Below, in pieces: positions 11,578-24,959 of a stretch of 64,000 bases of DNA (position 1 is the stretch's first letter; every line of letters starts with the position of its first letter). Source of the DNA: Hirudinaria manillensis (lineage: Eukaryota > Annelida > Clitellata > Hirudinida > Hirudinidae); assembly GCA_034509925.1 (NCBI GenBank), contig CM067534.1:6978501-7042500 (forward strand), read 5' to 3'. A program made the translations under genes and the position numbers. The notes below the pieces were generated by a model. The model was not told where the DNA came from. It searched no databases and worked only from the letters and a program-made list of their open reading frames with translations.

Positions 11578-14058
11578 ATGACTGACCAAACCGACGATAA
11601 AAAACGAGACTCGTCGTTGTCTCCGACCAGAAGTCCATCGAAATCATTCTTCGACGAAAAGAGACGAAGGTCGAGATCTCCTCAAAGCAAAAACGACAAC
11701 AAGACAGACACTTGCAGAAGTTCAAAGAGAGGTAGAGAAACGAGCAGAGAACGATCGCCTAAGAGGCGCAGATCTCGGACACCGGAATACAGGAGACATC
11801 ACGATGGTGACAGAAGAAACAGAAGGGATGACAGTCGAGAACGAGGCGCTCGCAGACGTTCTAGATCGCCCGATGACAAAAGGTCCAAGGATTCGAATGC
11901 ACCCCGAAGAAGGGATAGCAACGAGAGATCGCCGAGAAGGAAGTCTCCAGATACTGCACAAGACGTTGAAATGAAAGAGGAGAACGAACAACCATTACAA
12001 GTGGTTCCTCAGAAAAGAGTCCCGTTGTCTCTTGAAGAGATTTTGGCTCAAAAGAAAGCCAAAGAGGAGGCTGAAAGCAAACCGAAGTTTCGGACGAAAG
12101 AAGAAAGAGTAGCTGAAGCTCTTAAGGCGAGACAGGAGGAAGCCGATCAAAGGCGTAAGAAAATGGAAGAAGACAAGAATAAGCATGCCGACTTTTTAAA
12201 GATGTCCAGGGAATTGGCCAAAATGGACAGCTACGAGAGAGATAGGAGAGGAAGATTGGAAAAAGAGAGAGGTTCACTTAAAGGGGAGGATGACAAGGAA
12301 AAGCTCGTGGAGCTGAAGGAAAGAGAAAAAGAACTCGAAGTCATCAGGGAAAGATATCTTGGGAAAGTAGAACAAAAGAAGCCACCGAGAAGTAGAAGCG
12401 ACCGAAAATTCTTGTTCGATTGGAAAACTTGCGAGGACACGAGCGTGGAATACAATCCCCTTTACAAGCACAAACACGTCATTCAATTCTTCGGAAGAGG
12501 TCACTTCGCCGGCATCGACATCAAACAGCAAGAGAAGGAACGGTCGAAATTCTACACCAAATTGAAGGAAGAAAGAACGACCGCAGATCAGAAAGAAAAG
12601 GAAGATATTAGATTGAAGGGAGTGGCAATCAAGGAAGCCAAGCAAAAGTGGGACGACAGGCATTGGACGGAAAAGGAACTCCATGAAATGACGGAGAGAG
12701 ACTGGAGAATCTTCAAAGAGGATTACAACATTCAAACCAAGGGTGGAAAAGTTCCGAACGCTCTGAGAAACTGGGAAGAAGCTGCACTATCTGAAGAACT
12801 GACTGGAATCATCAAGGAAATCGGATACAAAGAGCCGACTCCGATTCAGAGGCAGGCCATTCCCATCGGTCTTCAAAACCGCGACATCATTGGCGTGGCC
12901 GAAACCGGTAGCGGTAAAACAGCAGCCTTCCTCATACCTCTCCTTTCCTGGATTCAAACTTTGCCAAAGATCGTGAGATACGAAGACGTTGACAACGGTC
13001 CTTACGCCATCATTTTGGCACCGACCAGAGAGTTGGCTCAGCAGATCGAAGAAGAGACTGTCAAGTTTGGAAAACCTCTCGGAGTCAGAACCGTGGCCAT
13101 AATCGGAGGTTTGTCGAGAGAAGAGCAGGGTTTCAAGTTGAGACAGGGATGCGAAATCGTCATCGCGACGCCCGGTCGTCTTCTCGACGTCTTGGACAAC
13201 AAGTACCTCGTCCTTCACAGGTGCACGTACGTCATTCTCGACGAAGCCGACAAGATGATTAACATGGGTTTCGAAGCGGACGTTCAAAACATACTCAAGT
13301 ATCTGCCGGTCTCCAATCAAAAGCCCGACACGGACGAAGCAGAGGATGAAGCACTGCTGAAGGCCAATTTTTGCACCAAGGATAAATACAGACAGACCGT
13401 CATGTTTACGGCAACCATGCCTCCAGCCCTGGAAAGACTGGCAAGGAATTACCTCAGGAGACCGGCCACCGTTTACATCGGATCCGTAGGTAAGCCCATT
13501 GACAGAGTGGACCAGATCGTCTACATGATCTCAGAGAACGAAAAGAAGAAAAAGCTGATGAGCATACTGAACGACCATACCGATCCTCCCATCATCATCT
13601 TCGTCAACCAAAAGAAGGGAGCAGACGTGCTGGCTAAATCATTGGAAAAGATGGGTTTCAAAGCCACAACCCTTCACGGAGGCAAAGGTCAAGAGCAGAG
13701 AGAATTTGCTCTGGCGAGCCTTAAAAATGGCGACAAAGACATTCTCGTGGCTACAGACGTTGCAGGACGTGGTATCGACATCAAAGACGTTTCTCTCGTC
13801 ATCAACTACGACATGGCCAAGAACATTGAAGATTACACCCATCGTATCGGAAGAACTGGTCGTGCAGGAAAACATGGAACAGCCATTTCACTCGTCACCA
13901 AGGATGACAGCGCCATCTTTTACGATCTCAAGCAGGTACTCATGGAAAGCTCAAAGTCTGCTTGTCCTCCAGAGCTGGCCAATCACCCTGACGCCCAGCA
14001 CAAACCAGGAACTGTCGTCCAAAAGAAGCGCAAAGACGAAGTCCTCTTTAACGTGTAA
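11578..14058 (+). CDS. DDX23: DDX23/Prp28 U5 snRNP RNA helicase, array copy 2
   Basis: This is an intact 826-residue copy with all helicase motifs in place: Q motif, [26 protein letters not shown] and the RS-type N-terminus. Compared with copy 1 it reads ADQRRKK for ADKRRKK, KMDSYER for KMDIYER and SKSACPP for SKSVCPP. Where the first two differ it matches copies 3-5 better than copy 1 does, so copy 1 probably carries the derived residues. The 3' UTR differs from copy 1 just after the stop (a base lost at the TAAAG/TAAG junction). The start lies in the same AT-rich leader (TTTTTAAAA before ATG) as in copy 1. It should encode a functional spliceosomal helicase. Confidence 0.95.
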   Translation: MTDQTDDKKRDSSLSPTRSPSKSFFDEKRRRSRSPQSKNDNKTDTCRSSKRGRETSRERSPKRRRSRTPEYRRHHDGDRRNRRDDSRERGARRRSRSPDDKRSKDSNAPRRRDSNERSPRRKSPDTAQDVEMKEENEQPLQVVPQKRVPLSLEEILAQKKAKEEAESKPKFRTKEERVAEALKARQEEADQRRKKMEEDKNKHADFLKMSRELAKMDSYERDRRGRLEKERGSLKGEDDKEKLVELKEREKELEVIRERYLGKVEQKKPPRSRSDRKFLFDWKTCEDTSVEYNPLYKHKHVIQFFGRGHFAGIDIKQQEKERSKFYTKLKEERTTADQKEKEDIRLKGVAIKEAKQKWDDRHWTEKELHEMTERDWRIFKEDYNIQTKGGKVPNALRNWEEAALSEELTGIIKEIGYKEPTPIQRQAIPIGLQNRDIIGVAETGSGKTAAFLIPLLSWIQTLPKIVRYEDVDNGPYAIILAPTRELAQQIEEETVKFGKPLGVRTVAIIGGLSREEQGFKLRQGCEIVIATPGRLLDVLDNKYLVLHRCTYVILDEADKMINMGFEADVQNILKYLPVSNQKPDTDEAEDEALLKANFCTKDKYRQTVMFTATMPPALERLARNYLRRPATVYIGSVGKPIDRVDQIVYMISENEKKKKLMSILNDHTDPPIIIFVNQKKGADVLAKSLEKMGFKATTLHGGKGQEQREFALASLKNGDKDILVATDVAGRGIDIKDVSLVINYDMAKNIEDYTHRIGRTGRAGKHGTAISLVTKDDSAIFYDLKQVLMESSKSACPPELANHPDAQHKPGTVVQKKRKDEVLFNV

Positions 14059-14208
14059 GTCACAACAGTCCATACACAAAGGCATAAAATAATGTTTATT
14101 GCCAGTGTCTTAGATACTGACTTATTTTTGAAGTTTTGTTCGTCGATTTATTAAAATAAATAGATTTTAAAATTTATGAACCGTAAAGGTTGGAAAAGCA
14201 GTAAATTC

Positions 14209-14281
<73 letters not shown>

Positions 14282-15710
14282 TGACTGTTTTAATGTTATA
14301 CTAATTATCACATAAGTAATTATAGTACCAGGTACCAACGTACCTGGTACCATGGAGTCATCCATTAAACCCCTTTCCCCTATCCCCGTTATTCATAAAA
14401 ATCAGATTTTGGCTTGAACTCTCTTATGAGGAAATCCATGTTTTGGTAAGCCTTCCTTCCCAGCAATAATCCACTTTTGGCCTCTTCCCCCTTAGCGGAT
14501 GTCTTATGGACGACCCCCAAATAATGTCTCGGTTTAAAAGAAAAGAATTATTGACCGAGCACAAAAAGCCCTCTTTGCTACGAACATCAGATATAAATCT
14601 AAGAGTGATGCGTTTCATAAACGAAAATAAATCCTTTAAATGATTTTAAAATATAAAATTAGTAATCAAATTGAATTACGTTCAATTTCTAATCGTTCGA
14701 TTCCATTTTATCACTGGCAATGAATCAGTATAAATTACAGGTAAGTTAATTACTTTATCGGCTTTTACATAGTAAGTGATCAACTATCATTTGTAAAGCA
14801 ATACCTTCATGTAAAGCATGAGTCTCGTAGAGTGCGATTTTTACTTTTCCCGGCATTGTTGTCTTGAGAAACTTATCCAAGTTTGCGGGACGAGCTGGTG
14901 GCGGAACATTGTAGAATTCCCAGCGGTTCTGAAAGTCACTTACACGTCATATTCGACACCCGTCATGCTCCACCTTTATATTTACATCGATTAGTAGGTC
15001 CATAGTCTCCTCAGATTATGGCTGAGGACTTTCTTGGGTGAGGTTGTTGTTGAAGGAACATTTTTCTAAATTTAAGGCCCTCTCCAAACAGGGCTTGGGT
15101 TCGAGAAAGAGCTGTTTTTTAACTTTCTAAACATATTTTATATAGAAATTTTTGTTTTATTTCGTTAAAATTTGGACAAGTTAGTTTTAATATTGGTTGA
15201 AAATAAGACCACGCAACCCAAGGTTCATACAGATTCACATGCCAGAATCATGGTTGTTATCAAGGCATAGTAACGAGGCTGCATGACAACAGAATGAAAT
15301 TAAATTCCTCGCCATAAACAACAAAAATGGCAACCAGTAAGAATTCTTAGAAAATATTTTTACAGTTTCGTTTTTAAAAATAAACTCGGGAAATAAAACT
15401 AGCCGCACCGCATCGAAACAGCGAAACAAAGTAATCGTATTTTTAACAACAATGATGTTAATTCAAAATGTTATTTTTTCTTCTTCTTCTTCTTATTATT
15501 ATTATTTAATGAATAATTCCTAAAATTATTTTTATAATCAGTTGTAAAATTTAATTTAATAAATTTTAATTAAAAATTAAATAAAATTACATTTTGGTAT
15601 TAATAATATTTAAACAATATTCACAATCTTTTTTCATTATAATTTCGTGCGAGCTCTTGCAAAACTTTATTTTATAATTATAAATTTTTATACCAAATAT
15701 ATTTTTAAAA
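14059..15710. other. Spacer between DDX23 copies 2 and 3
   Basis: It has the same organisation as the spacer behind copy 1: 3' UTR, an uninterrupted (TAA)n tract at 14211-14282 (second empty site, with a TGATGA interruption at its end), a segment with a duplicated GGTACC motif near 14330-14350, and the repeated 5' flank of copy 3. No independent gene is seen. Confidence 0.7.
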
Positions 15711-18199
15711 ATGACTGGATCAAACCGACGATAAAAAAACGAGGACTCGTCGTTGTCTCCGACCAGAAGTCCATCGAAATCATTCTTCGACGAAAAGAGA
15801 CGAAGGTCGAGATCTCCTCAAAGCAAAAACGACAACAAGACAGACACTTGCAGAAGTTCAAAGAGAGGTAGAGAAACGAGCAGAGAACGATCGCCTAAGA
15901 GGCGCAGATCTCGGACACCGGAATACAGGAGACATCACGATGGTGACAGAAGAAACAGAAGGGATGACAGTCGAGAACGAGGCGCTCGCAGACGTTCTAG
16001 ATCGCCCGATGACAAAAGGTCCAAGGATTCGAATGCACCCCGAAGAAGGGATAGCAACGAGAGATCGCCGAGAAGGAAGTCTCCAGATACTGCACAAGAC
16101 GTTGAAATGAAAGAGGAGAACGAACAACCATTACAAGTGGTTCCTCAGAAAAGAGTCCCGTTGTCTCTTGAAGAGATTTTGGGCTCAAAAGAAAGCCAAA
16201 GAGGAGGCTGAAAGCAAAAACCGAAGTTTCGGACGAAAGAAGAACGAGTAGCTGAAGCTCTTAAGGCGAGACAGGAGGAAGCCGATAAAAGGCGTAAGAA
16301 AATGGAAGAAGACAAGAATAAGCATGCCGACTTTTTAAAGATGTCCAGGGAATTAGCCAAAATGGACAGCTACGAGAGAGATAGGAGAGGAAGATTGGAA
16401 AAAGAGAGAAGGGTTCACTTAAAGGGGAGGATACAAGGAAAAGCTCGTGGAGCTGAAGGAAAGAGAAAAAGAACTCGAAGTCATCAGGGAAAGATATCTT
16501 GGGAAAGTAGAACAAAAGAAGCCACCGAGAAGTAGAAGCGACCGAAAATTCTTGTTCGATTGGAAAACTTGCGAGGACACGAGCGTGGAATACAATCCCC
16601 TTTACAAGCACAAACACGTCATTCAATTCTTCGGAAGAGGTCACTTCGCCGGCATCGACATCAAACAGCAAGAGAAGGAACGGTCGAAATTCTACACCAA
16701 ATTGAAGGAAGAAAGAACGACCGCAGATCAGAAAGAAAGGAAGATATTAGATTGAAGGGAGTGGCAATCAAGGAAGCCAAGCAAAAGTGGGACGACAGGC
16801 ATTGGAACGGAAAAGGAACTCCATGAAATGACGGAGAGAGACTGGAGAATCTTCAAAGAGGATTACAACATTCAAACCAAGGGTGGAAAAGTTCCGAACG
16901 CTCTGAGAAACTGGGAAGAAGCTGCACTATCTGAAGAACTGACTGGAATCATCAAGGAAATCGGATACAAAGAGCCGACTCCGATTCAGAGGCAGGCCAT
17001 TCCCATCGGTCTTCAAAACCGCGACATCATTGGCGTGGCCGAAACCGGTAGCGGTAAAACAGCAGCCTTCCTCATACCTCTCCTTTCCTGGATTCAAACT
17101 TTGCCAAAGATCGTGAGATACGAAGACGTTGACAACGGTCCTTACGCCATCATTTTGGCACCGACCAGAGAGTTGGCTCAGCAGATCGAAGAAGAGACTG
17201 TCAAGTTTGGAAAACCTCTCGGAGTCAGAACCGTGGCCATAATCGGAGGTTTGTCGAGAGAAGAGCAGGGTTTCAAGTTGAGACAGGGATGCGAAATCGT
17301 CATCGCGACGCCCGGTCGTCTTCTCGACGTCTTGGACAACAAGTACCTCGTCCTTCACAGGTGCACGTACGTCATTCTCGACGAAGCCGACAAGATGATT
17401 AACATGGGTTTCGAAGCGGACGTTCAAAACATACTCAAGTATCTTGCCGGTCTCCAATCAAAAGCCCGACACGGACGAAGCAGAGGATGAAGCACTGCTG
17501 AAGGCCAATTTTGCACCAAGGATAAATACAGACAGACCGTCATGTTTACGGCAAACCATGCCTCCAGCCCTGGAAAGACTGGCAAGGAATTACCTCAGGA
17601 GACCGGCCACCGTTTACATCGGATCCGTAGGTAAGCCCATTGACAGAGTGGACCAGATCGTCTACATGATCTCAGAGAACGAAAAGAAGAAAAAGCTGAT
17701 GAGCATACTGAACGACCATACCGATCCTCCCATCATCATCTTCGTCAACCAAAAGAAGGGAGCAGACGTGCTGGCTAAATCATTGGAAAAGATGGGTTTC
17801 AAAGCCACAACCCTTCACGGAGGCAAAGGTCAAGAGCAGAGAGAATTTGCTCTGGCGAGCCTTAAAAATGGCGACAAAGACATTCTCGTGGCTACAGACG
17901 TTGCAGGACGTGGTATCGACATCAAAGACGTTTCTCTCGTCATCAACTACGACATGGCCAAGAACATTGAAGATTACACCCATCGTATCGGAAGAACTGG
18001 TCGTGCAGGAAAACATGGAACAGCCATTTCATTCGTCACCAAGGATGACAGCGCCATCTTTTACGATCTCAAGCAGGTGCTCATGGAAAGCTCGAAGTCT
18101 GCTTGTCCTCCAGAGCTGGCCAATCACCCTGACGCCCAGCACAAACCAGGAACTGTCGTCCAAAAGAAGCGCAAAGACGAAGTCCTCTTTAACGTGTAA
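15711..18199 (+). pseudogene. DDX23: DDX23 copy 3, interrupted by many short indels
   Basis: Over its whole length the sequence matches copies 1 and 2 almost base for base, but the frame is broken by about 11 small indels. These lie near 15717, 15731-15745 (two, which together with the first restore the frame), 16183, 16216-16220 (two bases, frame restored), 16409-16413, 16431, 16738, 16806, 17444, 17512 and 17553. Nearly all add or remove one base of a short homopolymer. Substitutions are few, and the last 640 bases are open to the normal stop. As read, it would not give a full-length helicase; the longest pieces are about 150, 220 and 250 codons. Indels without matching substitutions are more typical of uncorrected long-read consensus error than of decay. 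The gene may therefore be intact in the animal. Confidence 0.7.
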
Positions 18200-18350
18200 A
18201 GGCACAAAATTCCATACACAAAGGCATAAAATAATGTTTATTGCCAGTGTCTTAGATACTGACTTATTTTTGAAGTTTTGTTCGTCGATTTATTAAAATA
18301 AATAGATTTTAAAATTTATGAACCGTAAAGGTTGGAAAAGCAGTAAATTC

Positions 18351-19322
<972 letters not shown>

Positions 19323-20735
19323 TCATAATAATAATAATAATAATAACTGTTTTAATCTTATACTAATTATCACATAAGTAATTATAGTACCAGGTACCAA
19401 CGTAGCGGAGTCATCCATTAAACCCCATAAAAATCAGATTTTGGCTTGAACTCTCTCATGAGGAAATCCATGTTTTAGTAAGCCTTCCTTCCCAAAGTAG
19501 GCCCGCAATAATGCACTTTGGCCTCTTCCTCCTAGCGGATGTCTTTTACGGACGACCCCCAAATAATGTGCGGGTTCAAAAGAAAAGAATTATTGACCGA
19601 GCACAAAAAGCCCTCTTTGCTACGAACATCAGATATAATCTAAGAGTGATGCGTCTCAAACGAAAATAAATCTTTTAAATGATTTTAAAATATAAAATTA
19701 ATAATTAAATTGAATTACGTTCAATTCCATTTTATCACTGGCAATGAATCAGTATAAATTATAGGTAAGTTAATTACTTTATCGGTTTTTACCTAGTAAT
19801 TGATCAACTATCATTAGTAAAGCAGTACCTTTATGTAAAGCATGAGTCTCGTAGAGTGCGTTTTTACTTTTCCCGGCATTGTTGTCTTGAGAAACTTATC
19901 CAAGTTTGCGGGACGAGCTGGTGGCGGAACATTGTAGAATTCCCAGCGGTTCTGAGAGCCACTTACACGTCATATTCGACACCCGTCATGTTCCACCTTT
20001 ATATTTACATCGATTAGTAGGTCCATAGTCTCCTCAGATTATGGCTGAGGACTTTCTTGGGTGAGGTTGTTGTTGAAGGAACATTTTTCTAAATTTAAGG
20101 CCCTCTCCAAACAGGGCTTGGGTTCGAGAAAGAGCTGTTTTTTAACTTTCTAAACATATTTTATATAGAAATTTTTTGTTTTATTTCGTAAAAATTTGGA
20201 CAAGTTAGTTTTAATATTGGTTGAAAATAAGACCACGCAACCCAAGGTTCATACAGATTCACATGCCAGAATCATGGTTGTTATCAAGGCATAGTAACGA
20301 GGCTGCATGACAACAGAATGAAATTAAATTCCTCGCCATAAACAACAAAAATGGCAACCAGTAAGAATTCTTAGAAAATATTTTTACAGTTTCGTTTTTA
20401 AAAATAAACTCGGGAAATAAAACTAGCCGCACCGCATCGAAAACAGCGAAACAAAGTAATAGTATTTTTAACAAAAATGATTTTAATTAAAAATGTTATT
20501 TTATCTAATTATACTTCTTATTATTATTATTTAATGAATAATTCCTAAAATTATTTTTATAATCAGTTGTAAAATTTAATTTAATAAATTTTAATTAAAA
20601 ATTAAATAAAATTACATTTTGGTATTAATAATATTTAAACAATATTCACAATCTTTTTTCATTATAATTTCGTGCGAGCTCTTCCAAAACTTTATTTTAT
20701 AATTATAAATTTTTATACCGAGTATATTTTTAAAA

Positions 20736-23195
20736 ATGGCTGATCAAACCGGCAATAATAAACGAGACTCGTCGTTGTCTCCGACCAGAAGTCCATCGAA
20801 ATCATTCTCCGACGAAAAGAGACGAAGGTCGAGATCTCCTCAAAGCAAAAACGACAACAAAACAGACACTTACAGAAGTTCAAAGAGAGATAGAGAAACG
20901 AGCAGAGAACGATCGCCTAAGAGGCGCAGATCTCGGACACCGGAATACAGGAGACATCACGATGGTGACAGAAGAAACAGAAGGGATGACAGTAGAGAAC
21001 GAGCCGCTCGCAGACGTTCTAGATCGCCCGATGACAAAAGGTCCAAGGATTCTAATGCACCCCGAAGAAGGGATAGCAACGAGAGATCGCCGAGAAGGAA
21101 GTCTCCAGATACTGCACAAGACGTTGAAATGAAAGAGGAGAACGAACAACCCTTACAAGTGGTTCCGCAGAAAAGAGTCCCGTTGTCTCTTGAAGAGATT
21201 TTGGCTCAAAAGAAAGCCAAAGAGGAGGCTGAAAGCAAACCGAAGTTTCGGACGAAACAAGAAAGAGAAGCTGAAGCTATTAAGGCGAGACAGGAGGAAG
21301 CCGATCAAAGGCGTAAGAAAATGGAAGAAGAAAAGAAGAAGCATGCCGACTTTTTAAAGATGTGCACGGAATTGGCCAAAATGGACACCCACGAGAGGGA
21401 CAGAAGAGGAAGATTGGAAAAAGAGAGAGGTTCACTAGAAGGGGAGGATGACGAGGAAGAAATCATGGATCGAAAAAAAGAACTCGAAGCCATCAGGGAA
21501 AGACATCTTGGGAAAGTAAGACAAAAGAAGCCACCGAGGAGGTTAAGCGACCGAAAATTCTTGTTCGATTGGAAAACTTGCGAGGACACGAGCGTGGAAT
21601 ACAATCTAATTTATAAGTACAAAGCCCCCCTCATAAATGTTAAATTTGGCGGCATGGACAAAGGAGATCAAATGAAGGAAGAGCAGATTTATTATGAAAA
21701 GTTTATTAGGAAAAGAATGACCGCCGATCAGAGAGAAGAGATAGATCTTTGGTATAAGAAAATTGCAATCGAAGAAGCCGAGCAAAAGTGGAAGGACAGG
21801 CATTGGACGGAAAAGGAACTCCATGAAATGACGGAGAGAGACTGGAGAATCTTCAAAGAGGATTACAGCATTCAAACCATGGGTGGAAAAGTTCCGAACG
21901 CTCTGAGAAACTGGGAGGAAGCTGCGCTATCTGAAGAACTGACTGAAATCATCAAAGAAAGATACAAAGAGCCGACTCCGATTCAGAGACAGGCCATTCC
22001 CATCGGTCTTCAAAACCGCGACATCATTGGCGTGTCCGAAACCGGCAGCGGTAAAACAGCAGCCTTCCTCATACCTCTCCTTTCCTGGATTCAAACTTTG
22101 CCAAAGATCGTGAGATACGAAGACGTTGACAACGGTCCTTATGCCATCATTTTGGCACCGACCAGAGAGTTGGCTCAGCAGATCGAAGAAGAGACTGTCA
22201 AGTTTGGAAAACCTCTCGGAGTCAGAACCGTGGCCATAATCGGAGGTTTGTCGAGAGAGGAGCAGGGTTTCAAGTTGAGACAGGGATGCGAAATCGTCAT
22301 CGCGACGCCCGGTCGTCTTCTCGACATCTTGGACAACAAGTACCTCGTCCTTCACAGGTGCACGTACGTCATTCTCGACGAAGCCGACAAGATGATTAAC
22401 ATGGGTTTCGAAGCGGACGTTCAGAACATACTCAAGTATCTGCCGGTCTCCAATCAAAAGCCCGACACGGACGAAGCAGAGGATGAAGCACTGCTGAAGG
22501 CCAATTTTTGCACCAAGGATAAATACAGACAGACCGTCATGTTTACGGCAACCATGCCTCCAGCCCTGGAAAGACTGGCAAGGAATTACCTCAGGAGACC
22601 GGCCACCGTTTACATCGAATCCGTGGGTAAGATAGTTGATAGAGTGAAACAGATCGTCTACATGATTCCAGAGTACGAAAAGGATCAAAAGCTGATGACC
22701 ATACTGAACGATGCTACCGATCCTCCTATCATCATCTTCGTTAACCAAAAGAAGGGAGCAGACATGCTGGCTAAATTATTGGATGATATGGGGTTCAAAG
22801 TTACAACCCTTCATGGAGGCAAAAGTCAAGAGCAGAGAGAATTTGCTCTGGCTAGTATTAAAAATGGCGACAAAGACATTCTAGTGGCTACAGACGTTGC
22901 AGGACGTGGTATCGACATCAAAGACGTTTCTCTCGTCATCAACTACGACATGGCCAAGAACATTGAAGATTACACCCATCGTATCGGAAGAACTGGTCGT
23001 GCAGGAAAACATGGAACAGCCATTTCACTCGTCACCAAGGGTGACAGCGCCATCTTTTACGATCTCAAGCATTTGCTCATGGAAACCTCGAAGTGTGCTT
23101 GCCCTCCAGAGCTGGCCAATCACCCTGACGCCCAGCACAAACCAGGAACTGTCGTCCAAAAGAAGCGCAAAGACGAAGTCCTCTTTAACGTGTAA
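20736..23195 (+). CDS. DDX23: DDX23/Prp28-like helicase, array copy 4, divergent
   Basis: This is an intact 819-residue paralogue. The RS-type N-terminus, both RecA lobes and the C-terminal tail are nearly the same as in the other copies, but there are sharply bounded divergent blocks. Around residues 225-355 the acidic/basic linker is replaced ([14 protein letters not shown]) and the family's FGRG/GID element is lost, becoming [11 protein letters not shown]. One residue is deleted just before the Q motif (KERYKEPTP for [10 protein letters not shown]). Motif I reads SETGSGKTA instead of AETGSGKTA. Further clusters lie near 628-695 and 775-785 ([14 protein letters not shown]). DEAD, TAT and [10 protein letters not shown] are intact, so ATPase activity is expected. 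The changed block lies in the Prp28-specific region outside the helicase core. The mosaic pattern fits an older paralogue partly overwritten by gene conversion. Confidence 0.9.
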   Translation: MADQTGNNKRDSSLSPTRSPSKSFSDEKRRRSRSPQSKNDNKTDTYRSSKRDRETSRERSPKRRRSRTPEYRRHHDGDRRNRRDDSRERAARRRSRSPDDKRSKDSNAPRRRDSNERSPRRKSPDTAQDVEMKEENEQPLQVVPQKRVPLSLEEILAQKKAKEEAESKPKFRTKQEREAEAIKARQEEADQRRKKMEEEKKKHADFLKMCTELAKMDTHERDRRGRLEKERGSLEGEDDEEEIMDRKKELEAIRERHLGKVRQKKPPRRLSDRKFLFDWKTCEDTSVEYNLIYKYKAPLINVKFGGMDKGDQMKEEQIYYEKFIRKRMTADQREEIDLWYKKIAIEEAEQKWKDRHWTEKELHEMTERDWRIFKEDYSIQTMGGKVPNALRNWEEAALSEELTEIIKERYKEPTPIQRQAIPIGLQNRDIIGVSETGSGKTAAFLIPLLSWIQTLPKIVRYEDVDNGPYAIILAPTRELAQQIEEETVKFGKPLGVRTVAIIGGLSREEQGFKLRQGCEIVIATPGRLLDILDNKYLVLHRCTYVILDEADKMINMGFEADVQNILKYLPVSNQKPDTDEAEDEALLKANFCTKDKYRQTVMFTATMPPALERLARNYLRRPATVYIESVGKIVDRVKQIVYMIPEYEKDQKLMTILNDATDPPIIIFVNQKKGADMLAKLLDDMGFKVTTLHGGKSQEQREFALASIKNGDKDILVATDVAGRGIDIKDVSLVINYDMAKNIEDYTHRIGRTGRAGKHGTAISLVTKGDSAIFYDLKHLLMETSKCACPPELANHPDAQHKPGTVVQKKRKDEVLFNV

Positions 23196-24959
23196 AGGCA
23201 CAAAATTCCATACACAAAGGCATAAAATAATGTTTATTGCCTGCGTCTCTGATGTTGACTTATTTTTTTAATCAGTTTTTATGTTTGGTTCGTGGAATTA
23301 TTAAAATAAATAGATTTTAAAATGTATAAACCGTAAACATTAGAAAAGCAGTAGACCGTGGTATCTCAATTATTAAGCCGTATTTGTTTGCAACCGTTAA
23401 TTTTGTGAATATTCCGGTTAAGCCTTGGTCTTAACTGTAATCCTACCTTTAACTCTCTCCCTAAACCTAAGACTAACCGTAACCCTAACTTAACCCAAAA
23501 TTTACCTATTACTTTCAGAACTTTGTAACTTTGAAGTCGATGAATTCATTTTCTAACTAATTTAAACACGATGAAAAATCCATACTTGTGTTAAAAAACA
23601 TTCGTCAGTTCCTGCCATCTGGCGAATAGAATGTATACATTTCTTAATTATTTAGCTCAAAAATTGAGTGATACTAGGCTCAAGAGAATAAACGCAAAAT
23701 TAAATATTATTACTAGTAATATTATTATTATTATTTAATCTAATTATTTACTATTACGCTAATAATTGTCCTTGTGTTATGTATATAATTGTTTGTTTAT
23801 GTTACTTTAACCAAACATTCGCATTCCTACTTTAAAGCCGATAAACAAAGATACTTGACTCTTGATTTGTAAGAACTGGTTGCATTTGTTACGAACGTCA
23901 GACGTAATGAAATCAAAGACTTATGTTTTAATTAAAGACTTGAATCTCTTAAATTGAGTCACCGAAATAAGTCATCGAAAAAAGAACAGCGTTTTAAACG
24001 ACTTCCATGTTTTAAAAAAAATATCAATCAAATAGACTTAATTTTAACTATTAGTTTTCATAATTTCTGATCGATTGCTGGTTATTACTAGAAATAAATA
24101 ATTAGCATTTAATATCACATGTAAATCGCCAAACGTAAAACAATTGTATTTGATACCTTCATGTATCACATGATTAAAGTGATACTTTACCATCTTTACA
24201 GGACTTAAGTGGCCGATATTTTCTACCGTTCATGGATTTTAAAGAAAAAAAATCACTTTTATTTAAAATATTCTAGCACGAAACTTTTCCAGAAACTCCA
24301 CGAAAAACGAATCAAGAAACAAAAAAACTTCATTTTATTTCGACTTGTTTCCACGAAATTCGTCTAAAATCTGGCATATAAACCCCTGCTGCCAGTTATT
24401 GTCATTGACGACCGTAATGGGTTTAACCCTGGGAATGTAATTGTACACCGTAATTGTAATAACAAATTGTAATATCGTAATTCTAATGAAATGTAATTCG
24501 TAATATAAAAAAAAGCCTCAACAGTAACAACTGTTACATATCTTAGCAACTAGTGGAAATTCCTTGAAAATATTGTCTTAGTTTCATTTTGAAAAAAAAA
24601 TCAATTTGCGAGGCACATTCGTAGCAAGATGGCTCTGCATCGAAACAGCAAAAGCAAAGTAAACGTATTTCTAACAACAATGATATTTATTCAAAATGTT
24701 ATTCATTATTATTAATATTTAGTGAGTAATTTATAAAAATTATTTTTATTATCAGTAATAAAATTTTAATAACATTTGAGTAGTAATAAAAGTGAAATAA
24801 ACAATACGATTTTCAATCTTTTTGTTTCATAATTTCGTTCGTGCTCGGACAATAATATTATTGTTAGCTTGAAAATCGCCCAGTAACATTTACAAAGATT
24901 TACATTAAACATCTGAATCGAACCATAGTTAATTTTAATATTAGTTATATTTTAAAAAA
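23196..24959. other. Spacer between DDX23 copies 4 and 5
   Basis: After about 130 bases of shared 3' UTR the sequence is unrelated to the other spacers. It has AT-rich DNA, a degenerate CCTAA-rich patch at about 23400-23505 and no recognised gene. From about 24640 it becomes weakly similar to the shared DDX23 5' flank (the CATCGAAACAGC and ACAACAATGAT segments), leading to copy 5. Confidence 0.6.

Noticed and set aside
23400-23505. CCTAA/CCTAAC-rich patch resembling telomeric repeat
   Set aside because: The units are irregular and degenerate and do not form a tandem TTAGGG array. It is probably chance or very old.
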